Assembly: GCA_964544115.1 (NCBI GenBank)
Contig: CAZJBP010000221.1
Coordinates: 1 to 5,258, forward strand
Origin: CAZJBP01 sp964544115
GTDB taxonomy: Bacteria > Verrucomicrobiota > Kiritimatiellia > UBA8416 > JADHWI01
Reading direction: 5' to 3'
Length of the DNA: 5,258 bases
Shown here: positions 1 to 4,972 of the stretch, piece by piece
Layout of the letters: each line of letters opens with the position of its first letter
Position numbering within the stretch: position 1 is the first letter of the stretch
The notes under the pieces: model-generated
The model's database searches: none
Told to the model about the DNA's origin: nothing
Seen by the model: only the letters and a program-made list of their open reading frames with translations
Made by a program: the position numbers and the translations under genes

Positions 1-120
1 CTGGGAACGTTGAAATAGACCCGGAATGCAGCGCACGAATCGCCGCCCGGCCTCTAAATCGACCTTGCGAGCGAGGCTCTCTTCAGCGCGGCGGCGGAGG
101 TCCCGGCGAGGGACAGGTGG

Positions 121-316
121 CTGCAGGGCGAACGCATCGTATCTTCTTCTACCGTATCGGCGTCGGTATCGGAATCGGCATCGAGCTTGGCGTGCCGCAG
201 ATTTTCGGGTAACGGCCCCGCGGGATGTCATCGATTCCGATACCGATTCCGACGCCGACCCCGGGAAGGGATCCGAATCGAAGCGGGAAAGCGCTTTAGA
301 TGCGTTTGCCCTGCAG
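121..316. repeat. Nested imperfect inverted repeat with 6-bp periodicity
   Basis: There are two pairs of inverted arms, one inside the other. The outer pair is 121-138 against 299-316, with 17 of 18 positions complementary. The inner pair is 157-184 against 231-258, with 25 of 28 complementary and a 46-nt centre. The inner arms are made of degenerate hexamers of the ATCGGN type (left arm) and their complement CCGATN (right arm). The three mismatches fall six bases apart, so they follow the hexamer phase. The element could fold into a long hairpin or cruciform. It looks like a dispersed intergenic repeat rather than a terminator, since it is far longer than one and has no T-tract. Its function is unknown. 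Confidence 0.6.
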
Positions 317-392
317 GTCGCTGCGTTGACAAAGGCGTCTCGGCAATCGTTCTGTTCGAGTTGCACGCTCTCGCCACGTTTTACGCTCCGGT

Positions 393-414
393 GCGGCATG
401 AAAGCGGCATGAAA
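393..414. repeat. Tandem 11-bp direct repeat
   Basis: Two exact head-to-tail copies of GCGGCATGAAA occupy 393-403 and 404-414. They lie in non-coding sequence. No function can be inferred. Confidence 0.5.
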
Positions 415-433
415 ACGCCCCGAGAAACGATCA

Positions 434-450
434 GCGGTTCCGAAAACCGC
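434..450. other. Small hairpin downstream of the channel gene
   Basis: GCGGTT (434-439) pairs with AACCGC (445-450) across a 5-nt loop. It lies about 150 bases beyond the channel stop codon. It has no adjacent T-tract on either strand, so it is at best a weak terminator candidate. Confidence 0.2.
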
Positions 451-603
451 ACGTCCGGTGAGCCGCGGTTCCGGGGTCGCGCGGCATCGTTGCACCAGCC
501 CCCAGCGGCCCCGCCACGGCCTCGGGATCGTCGCCCATGCGCTGAGTCTGCCGGGGTGCCGCCGTGCGCGTGGTGGGGCGCCCGTGGCTGGCTTATGCCT
601 CAG

Positions 604-1359
604 TCAGTCACTGGGAGTGGACCGGCACTCTATGGTCTTCGCCATCTGGTCGAGACGTTCCGAGAGTGCATCGAGTTTACGGATGACCGCATCCATCTTC
701 TCTTCTTCCTGCCTGTTATCTTGCTGGACAAACAACGATGCAACTGTCGCGGTGAACGTACCAAAAAGCGCTACACCGGCAACCATCAAGACGGCTCCAA
801 CGATGTGTCCAACAGTGGTTCTCGGGTATACGTCCCCGTAACCTACGGTGGTGACTGTCGCCAGCGACCACCAGAGGGCATCCTCTGCAGTCTTTATCGT
901 TGACTGTGGGGTCGTCTCCCAATTGAGCACAATAATAGAAGAGAACACGATCAACACGAAGGTGATCAGTGTGACACTTGCGAATGTGCCGCGAGCTCTG
1001 TTGTCAAATAAATGCGTAATGATGACACGCGTCGACCGAACGCCACGAAGCATTCGCAGAATCCGCACAAGGCGGGCCAGCCGACCGATGCGCAGAAATG
1101 GCAGGCTTGGGACGCTTGACACAAGATCAATCCACCCCCACTTGAGGTAGCTCCATTTCCTCTTAGCCGACTTCAACTGTAGGAAGAAGTCAGCTGCAAA
1201 TACCGCGCAAATCGCTACATCAACGGTGCTCAGCAACCGGGAGACTTCTGCAGGCAGGGAGAACATCGTTTCCGCCAGAAGCACGACGAGAACGTAGACC
1301 GAAAGGAACAACATCAGGTATTGCCAAGCCGTGAGTCCTTGCTGTTGCGATTGTTTCAT
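604..1359 (-). CDS. Six-TM voltage-gated potassium channel (Kch/Kv-type)
   Basis: This 251-residue inner-membrane protein is predicted to form a tetrameric K+-selective channel. Visible segments are S1 (about 13-33), S2 (46-62, with acidic D58), S3 (73-84, with D78), S4 (89-108), S5 (125-147), a pore helix (158-170), the selectivity filter T171-V-G-Y-G-D176, and S6 (184-211). S4 carries arginines at 90, 93, 96, 99, 102, 105 and 108, one every third residue, the classic voltage-sensor pattern. Residues 212-243 are charged with a heptad-like spacing, probably a short cytoplasmic coiled coil. There is no RCK/TrkA-N domain. Length fits small bacterial Kv channels. The ATG at 1359 has a strong ribosome site (GAGGA, 6 nt upstream). 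The gene lies 42 bp after the AAA+ ATPase gene on the same strand, so co-transcription is likely. The family call is firm; the physiological role is unknown. GC is about 48% at 901-1020, well below the flanks. Confidence 0.93.
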   Translation of the reverse strand: MKQSQQQGLTAWQYLMLFLSVYVLVVLLAETMFSLPAEVSRLLSTVDVAICAVFAADFFLQLKSAKRKWSYLKWGWIDLVSSVPSLPFLRIGRLARLVRILRMLRGVRSTRVIITHLFDNRARGTFASVTLITFVLIVFSSIIVLNWETTPQSTIKTAEDALWWSLATVTTVGYGDVYPRTTVGHIVGAVLMVAGVALFGTFTATVASLFVQQDNRQEEEKMDAVIRKLDALSERLDQMAKTIECRSTPSD

Positions 1360-1401
1360 TGACGGTCCTCTATGGCGCGAGTTCCTGCCTCGCGGGCAAC
1401 T

Positions 1402-3027
1402 TCAAATCGCCTCTCGTAGCACACCCCCGATCACAAAGGTCGCAGCCGTATCGATGTGCTCAGGCCCGATCTCGTCGCACGCCGCCAAGTCCGCCACAGT
1501 TCGTGCTACTTTTGCAAGCCTGTCCATTGAACGGGTTGATAGCACGTTCCGCTCAATGGTCTTCCTATAGTGATCAAAGGCAGTCTGGGAGAACTTGCAG
1601 AAATCCTTTACCTGCCCCCCGGGGATGGCTGCGTTATGGAGAATGCCACGGTCCTTAAAACGTTCACTCTGCCTTTGCCTGGCGTCTTCCACGTTACATC
1701 GTATCGAGTCGGACGATTCCTTCTCGCTCTCGGCAAAACGCTCGTCCGTCGAGAGGCGCAACATCTCAACCTGCAGATCGATACGATCCAAAATCGGGCC
1801 ACTGATTTTGCCCTGATACTTCTTCACCTGCTTTTCATTACACTTGCACAAGTCTGTGCCGTGATATCCGCACGGACATGGATTCATGGCCGCCACCAAG
1901 GTAAAGCGAGCCGGGTATCTAATCGTTCCACCCACCCGTGAGATATTGACTTCACCTGATTCAATGGGTTGTCTCAGGCTTTCGAGTGTCGAACTGCTGA
2001 ACTCCGGCAACTCATCAAGGAACAATATCCCCATGTGTGCCATAGTGATCTCGCCGGGACGCGGCATTCCACTTCCACCGCCAACGAGCGCCTGCTTCGA
2101 GGCCGAGTGATGCACCGACCTGAAGGGACGTCTGGTGACGGCCATGCCGTCGTGCTCCAACGCACCACAGGCGGAGTAGATTCGAGTCAGCTCCACCTTT
2201 TCGTGGGTCTCAAGTCTCGGCAAGATTCCCCCAATCGCGCTAGATAGAAGTGATTTGCCCTCACCGGGAGGGCCGATGAGCAGCAAATTGTGCCCTCCTG
2301 CAGCTGCGATGATCGCCGCCTGCTTTGCACGCTCTTGTCCCTTGATCTTACTGAAGTCGATGCTCCTTGGAATTATCGGTTCAAACTCGATTCTTTCCTG
2401 CAGAGCGTCATGAAAGCCCCCTGTCCCTCTGAAAAACGTGATTACCTCCTCCAGCCGAGAGACGGGACACACCCTGCACCCTTCGTGTCCAGACTTACCC
2501 ATTATGAGAGCGCACTCTTTCTCGTTTCCGGAGGGAACAACAAGAATCTGACCGGGCTTTGCATTGTATGCCAACGATAACACGCCTGGCACCCTTCGGA
2601 TTTCGCCGTGCAGACCGACTTCCCCAAGCAGTACATAGTCACCTTCCTGATCCTCTGGCAAATCCGGCAAAACCCCTGCCGCCTGCAGCATGATGATTGC
2701 AAGAGGAAGATCAAGCCACGTACCGTCCTTCATCAAGTCGGCAGGAGCGAGATTTATCAGAATCTCAACTTCAGGTTCAGGGATCTGCAGCTTGGCAAAA
2801 GCGCCAGCGATTCTATCAAGAGACTCATAGACTGTTCCACGTGCCATGCCCGTAATGGAAACGGCAGCACGCCAACTGGTCGGGGCGCGCAGCACCTCAA
2901 TAGCTCTCGCCTGTATCTCCACGAAATGCCCATCCAAGCCCAGCAGGATGCCGCCCGTTAGCGTGTGGTCTCTCCTTAGCAGGGCCTGCAGTTCCACTTC
3001 ACGACTTCGAGTGCGTGCGTATGCCAT
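1402..3027 (-). CDS. Divergent YifB/ComM-family Mg-chelatase-like AAA+ ATPase
   Basis: This is a 541-residue cytoplasmic AAA+ ATPase. Residues about 20-200 form the Lon-protease-like N-terminal domain of the family, recognisable by INLAPADL (91-98) and the LGEVGLHGEIRRVPGVL block (134-150). The Mg-chelatase/AAA+ core starts near 220. It has Walker A GPPGEGKS (252-259), Walker B ILFLDE (334-339), the NPCPCGYHG segment with paired cysteines C384/C386 and C394/C396, and GPILDRIDL (410-418). A C-terminal helical domain (about 490-541) carries the STRSMDRLAKVARTVADL signature. ComM in Vibrio and Haemophilus is known as a hexameric branch-migration helicase acting in transformation. This protein is longer than usual (about 500-510 residues). 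Its N-terminus does not match the canonical opening of housekeeping YifB, so it may be an accessory paralog with another job. The ATG at 3027 is preceded by AAGGGA. It leads a probable operon with the K+ channel. All motor motifs look intact. Confidence 0.9.
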   Translation of the reverse strand: MAYARTRSREVELQALLRRDHTLTGGILLGLDGHFVEIQARAIEVLRAPTSWRAAVSITGMARGTVYESLDRIAGAFAKLQIPEPEVEILINLAPADLMKDGTWLDLPLAIIMLQAAGVLPDLPEDQEGDYVLLGEVGLHGEIRRVPGVLSLAYNAKPGQILVVPSGNEKECALIMGKSGHEGCRVCPVSRLEEVITFFRGTGGFHDALQERIEFEPIIPRSIDFSKIKGQERAKQAAIIAAAGGHNLLLIGPPGEGKSLLSSAIGGILPRLETHEKVELTRIYSACGALEHDGMAVTRRPFRSVHHSASKQALVGGGSGMPRPGEITMAHMGILFLDELPEFSSSTLESLRQPIESGEVNISRVGGTIRYPARFTLVAAMNPCPCGYHGTDLCKCNEKQVKKYQGKISGPILDRIDLQVEMLRLSTDERFAESEKESSDSIRCNVEDARQRQSERFKDRGILHNAAIPGGQVKDFCKFSQTAFDHYRKTIERNVLSTRSMDRLAKVARTVADLAACDEIGPEHIDTAATFVIGGVLREAI

Positions 3028-3090
3028 ATCGGCTTCCCTTCGTTGTCAGACCTGCCTTTTTAGTAGTTGCCAGTGTTTCACGCTGAGCCG

Positions 3091-3103
3091 TGCAGAATCT
3101 GCA
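3091..3103. promoter_or_regulatory. 13-bp palindrome in the ATPase leader
   Basis: TGCAGAATCTGCA is a perfect dyad with 6-bp arms and a single central base. It sits between the candidate promoter and the ATPase start codon. It could be an operator or a small RNA hairpin, although a one-base centre suits a protein-binding dyad better than a hairpin. It does not match a known Sxy/CRP-S site closely. No regulator can be named. Confidence 0.3.
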
Positions 3104-3121
3104 TCATCTCCAGTGTGTCCG

Positions 3122-3149
3122 AGGGTACACGGGAATTCTCGCTTGTCAA
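3122..3149 (-). promoter_or_regulatory. Candidate sigma70 promoter for the ATPase-channel operon
   Basis: On the minus strand a perfect TTGACA (3149-3144) is followed after 16 bases by TACCCT (3127-3122), which matches the -10 consensus at three of six positions. It would start transcription near 3115, leaving a leader of about 90 nt before the ATPase ATG at 3027. The -35 is good and the -10 poor, so the call is tentative. The position, just past the end of the decayed PUR-like gene, is sensible. Confidence 0.4.
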
Positions 3150-3168
3150 TCCTGCCGTGCCGTGCCCC

Positions 3169-3439
3169 TTAGCGCCGGACATAGGCGTCGAACGATGCGC
3201 CCAGGTCGTCGTCGCCTAGTCGCCCCATCGCCTCAGTGATTGCGTCACGCAGGTGTGAGCGCGGATGCCGGCACCATGATCGTATCGACGCGGCCGGCGG
3301 CGGTCGTCTCGCTGATCTTCGCGAAGGTGCCGCGGTCGTTGCGGCCGACCAGGACGCGAAGAGTTTTGCGCTCGGCCGTGATAGGTGCGGATTAGTAGAT
3401 GGTCGTTGTGGTCGTCGCAGTCGCTTCGGTCGCCTGCAT
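3169..3439 (-). pseudogene. Decayed small gene resembling a PUR-domain nucleic-acid-binding protein
   Basis: Reading starts at an ATG (3439-3437) with a strong ribosome site, GGGAGGG (3453-3447), 7 nt upstream. After 15 codons rich in Ala and Thr there is an in-frame TAA (3394-3392). The same frame then continues for 46 codons to a point near 3253. One extra base there shifts into a second frame, which runs 27 codons to TAA at 3171-3169. Pieced together this gives about 89 residues. The central part contains RNDRGTFAKISE, then DTIMVPASAL, and after the shift LRDAITEAMGRLG. The order (beta strand, N-x-x-G-x-F-x-K-I-x-E, strand, strand, then a helix) resembles the PUR repeat of Pur-alpha and bacterial PUR proteins, which bind single-stranded DNA or RNA. 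That family call is from memory of the motif and is tentative. GC is about 70%, like the flanks. No ATG, GTG or TTG follows the early stop before the domain, so I judge it a pseudogene; a sequencing error or recoding is possible. Confidence 0.5.
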
Positions 3440-3442
3440 GTC

Positions 3443-3505
3443 TGAGCCCTCCCGTGCCAACCCTCCCGGCTTCCCTGTGCGCCCTATAATGGACCGGAGG
3501 GCTCA
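3443..3505. repeat. 10-bp inverted repeat flanking the divergent control region
   Basis: TGAGCCCTCC (3443-3452) is exactly complementary to GGAGGGCTCA (3496-3505), with 43 bases between. Each arm supplies the Shine-Dalgarno-like GGAGGG of the outward-facing start codon: ATG 3439 on the minus strand and ATG 3505 on the plus strand. The arms may be an operator pair or simply two similar ribosome sites. A TATAAT box lies between them. Confidence 0.4.
3485..3490 (+). promoter_or_regulatory. Consensus -10 box TATAAT ahead of the three-TM gene
   Basis: A perfect TATAAT is found in a GC-rich setting where it is unlikely to be common. Transcription would begin near 3497, about 180 bases before the ATG at 3678. 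I could not find a convincing -35 hexamer at 15-19 bases upstream and there is no TG extension, so it may need an activator or be fortuitous. Confidence 0.35.
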
Positions 3506-3669
3506 TGGCAAGCAGACATCACAATTTGCGGCCGACTGACGTTCCCGGCTTGATTTGCAGCAACATCGCCTCCAGCATGAGAGTCGTGGCGAACGCCACG
3601 CAGGGGTGGCGGGGTAGAACGCGGCATGCAGAAGGAAAGCGGCCGGCAGAAATGTGCGTGCTGGTCTGA
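3505..3669 (+). CDS. Possible small ORF, 54 codons, upstream of the three-TM gene
   Basis: An ATG at 3505 preceded by GGAGGG opens a 54-codon frame ending in TGA (3667-3669), 8 bases before the ATG of the three-TM gene. The product is basic, has no recognisable domain, no membrane segment and no clear codon bias. The arrangement would suit a leader peptide or translational coupling. However, if transcription starts just after the TATAAT box at 3485-3490, the ribosome site would be clipped. I rate it as more likely non-coding than coding. Confidence 0.2.
   Translation: MASRHHNLRPTDVPGLICSNIASSMRVVANATQGWRGRTRHAEGKRPAEMCVLV
3585..3600. other. Perfect 7-bp dyad in the leader of the three-TM gene
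   Basis: CGTGGCG (3585-3591) and CGCCACG (3594-3600) are exact inverted arms around AA. In RNA it could form a compact GC-rich hairpin about 80 nt before the start codon. No T-tract follows, so it is not an intrinsic terminator. Confidence 0.3.
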
Positions 3670-3677
3670 GGACAGAG

Positions 3678-4238
3678 ATGAACAAAGTACTCGATGACCA
3701 CGTCAAGCGCCGAATAGATGAGAACGAAGATCACCGCTTGGCGCTCTATGGCTCGCTCGACAAGCTCATCTTTGCCGTCACTTCCGGCACATTGGTGTTG
3801 TCGATATCTTCCATTGATAAAGTCGGATTGCCGACCTCCTGCAAGGATCTCTTCGTCCTGCTGGCCGCTTGGACTTCTCTTCTCGTCGGCCTCATCGCGC
3901 ATGTGTCGAGCTTCTGGACTGCCATTGCAAACACACGGGAGAGGCGCATCTATTTTGACGCAGTATGTCTAGACCAAAGCAAAGCGCAAGTGGAGGTGCT
4001 TGAGTGTTCGAGCGGAAAGAAGGCCAGATTAGTGGAGCCGGATTGGTGGGTGCGCTGGACCACGCTCTGCAATGCGACCGCAACGATTGCCCTGCTTTCA
4101 GGGATAGCTCTGCTAGCTATCTACGTTGGCAATCTCCAGTGGAAGCGGCTGCAGAGTGACACGCTAGGGGCGGCCTCAATGCATTGCAGTGACAACAAGC
4201 CGATCCAACATGCTGCGGTGAGGCCGGGCCCGGACTGA
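3678..4238 (+). CDS. Unrecognised membrane protein with about three TM segments
   Basis: The product is 186 residues from the ATG at 3678, and I do not recognise a named family. It has a charged N-terminus (1-27, many Asp, Glu, Lys and Arg), a weaker hydrophobic segment (about 29-46), a clear one (57-80), a polar loop of about 48 residues containing NTRERRIYFD (85-94), another clear segment (129-151), and a polar tail of 35 residues. The layout resembles small bacterial hypothetical proteins with a helical hairpin near the N-terminus and a cytoplasmic loop, but that is a general impression. I prefer the ATG at 3678 because TGAGGA lies 5 nt upstream; an in-frame GTG at 3654 would add eight residues. 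The gene is convergent with the tail-anchored gene (107 bp between the stop codons) and divergent from the ATPase operon. GC is about 50% at 3961-4020, unlike the flanks. Confidence 0.75.
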   Translation: MNKVLDDHVKRRIDENEDHRLALYGSLDKLIFAVTSGTLVLSISSIDKVGLPTSCKDLFVLLAAWTSLLVGLIAHVSSFWTAIANTRERRIYFDAVCLDQSKAQVEVLECSSGKKARLVEPDWWVRWTTLCNATATIALLSGIALLAIYVGNLQWKRLQSDTLGAASMHCSDNKPIQHAAVRPGPD

Positions 4239-4345
4239 CTTGTGGTGTTGCGTAATCTGCCAGCACAACCTCAACCTACCTAAGGCAAGGGGCGGGCAGG
4301 CGCCGGGCCGGTCCGACCCTCGTGCTGGTGGCCGTGACGGTGCGA

Positions 4346-4972
4346 TCAGAGGGTCAGCAAATAGTAAGTAAGTGCGCCTATCCCAACAAGCACCAGGCAG
4401 CCGCAACCTGTCGAGGCATCATTCTTACTCTTTCTCTTGCCCTTGCCGCGAACTGAAGGGGGTGATTCCCCTTCGTCTGCGGCGCCATCAATTCCTGTGC
4501 CCAGTATGGCGTTGATTACTTCCGACGCTTCCTGCTTATCGAGCGCATAGCCAATGTACCACGGCAGGCCCTCACCTTTGCCATCGGCGATCAACCTCTT
4601 GAGATATCCGATCTGCTTGCGAGTTGGTTCTTCCACTACGCTTCCGGTAACCGTCAACTGGCGTCGATGGCCTGCTGCGTCAAAGGTCACCGTTGATCCG
4701 GCTACGCTTCTGCGCCATGCATCGACGACACGAGCCCGTCCTCGCTCAAGTTCTCTGATCAACCCGTTAGCCTGCGCCCCCCCAAGGGCGTCTAGTTCTG
4801 CCGCAGAAATGTCCAGTTCTTGGGACATGAACAAATTGATTTCAGAGACTAAATACTCAACCTCCTTTGTCTGCGAACGGATAGCAGGGCTTTCGTCGGT
4901 AGAGCTCCGCCCTGGAATATATACTTCGGGATCGATGCGGATGGGCGGAGGTCGGTCCAGAGGAAGTTTCAT
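4346..4972 (-). CDS. Unrecognised tail-anchored protein with a KQ-YLKRL/EAS helical motif
   Basis: The product is 208 residues from the ATG at 4972. Residues 1-30 are proline-rich and polar. Residues 33-86 look helical and charged, and 90-112 look beta-rich. The segment 116-156 contains PTRKQIGYLKRL (116-127) and LDKQEASEVINAI (144-156). That pairing of a K-Q-x-x-Y-L helix with an L-x-K-x-E-A-S helix is seen in small DUF3072-like or SAP-like modules; the relation is tentative. A basic stretch (176-183) precedes a C-terminal hydrophobic segment (188-206, starting with C190-G-C192). This fits a tail-anchored protein facing the cytoplasm. The start is uncertain: an upstream ATG at 5080 with a GGACGGA element would add 36 residues. 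The added codons have lower third-position GC (about 42% against about 54% just downstream by hand count), so I chose 4972 although it lacks a good ribosome site. No function assigned. Confidence 0.7.
   Translation of the reverse strand: MKLPLDRPPPIRIDPEVYIPGRSSTDESPAIRSQTKEVEYLVSEINLFMSQELDISAAELDALGGAQANGLIRELERGRARVVDAWRRSVAGSTVTFDAAGHRRQLTVTGSVVEEPTRKQIGYLKRLIADGKGEGLPWYIGYALDKQEASEVINAILGTGIDGAADEGESPPSVRGKGKRKSKNDASTGCGCLVLVGIGALTYYLLTL

Larger units (their letters stand above)
1..603. other. Gene-free GC-rich left flank
   Basis: I see no convincing gene in this 603-base stretch. Several frames stay open because the region is GC-rich. These include a plus frame from the left edge to the TAA at 210-212 and a minus frame from about 399 off the left edge. 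Their translations are arginine- or serine-rich, low in complexity, and change character across the repeat, so I treat them as non-coding. What the stretch does hold is a nested inverted repeat (121-316), a tandem 11-bp repeat (393-414) and a small hairpin (434-450). It lies downstream of the potassium-channel gene, which ends at 604 on the minus strand. Confidence 0.6.
3028..3677. other. 650-base region without an intact gene
   Basis: Between the ATPase start and the three-TM gene start lie the ATPase leader and promoter (3028-3149), the decayed PUR-like gene (3169-3439), a control region with an inverted repeat and a TATAAT box (3443-3505), and a leader containing a possible 54-codon ORF and a perfect dyad (3585-3600). 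Apart from the decayed gene and this questionable ORF, I see no protein-coding signal. The longer minus-strand reading frames over 3216-3506 and 3519-3902 are arginine-rich or mostly antisense to the three-TM gene. Confidence 0.5.

Noticed and set aside
121..316. CRISPR array or rho-independent terminator
   Set aside because: The repeated units are 6 bp and inverted rather than regularly spaced direct repeats, and there is no T-tract.
1..399. Minus-strand frame open from an ATG at 399 to the left edge
   Set aside because: Translation turns from serine-rich to arginine-rich across the repeat arms and has no domain-like pattern or good ribosome site.
26..412. 128-codon plus-strand ORF and overlapping plus frame at 187-903
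   Set aside because: Arginine- and serine-rich translations produced by GC-rich sequence and the inverted repeat; the second also runs antisense through the potassium-channel gene.
1360..1401. Separate promoter or terminator between the ATPase and channel genes
   Set aside because: The 42-base gap contains a ribosome site but no convincing -35/-10 pair or terminator hairpin, so co-transcription is the simpler reading.
3216..3506. 96-codon minus-strand ORF over the decayed gene
   Set aside because: Arg/His/Asp-rich shadow frame; the alternative frames there give a coherent PUR-like protein pattern with a better ribosome site.
3519..3902. 127-codon minus-strand ORF
   Set aside because: About half of it is antisense to the start of the three-TM gene, which has a good ribosome site and clear membrane segments; no recognisable domain in the remainder.
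4239..4345. Intrinsic terminator between the two convergent genes
   Set aside because: I looked for a GC hairpin with a T-tract on either strand and found only weak, interrupted pairings such as about 4245-4266 with one wobble pair.
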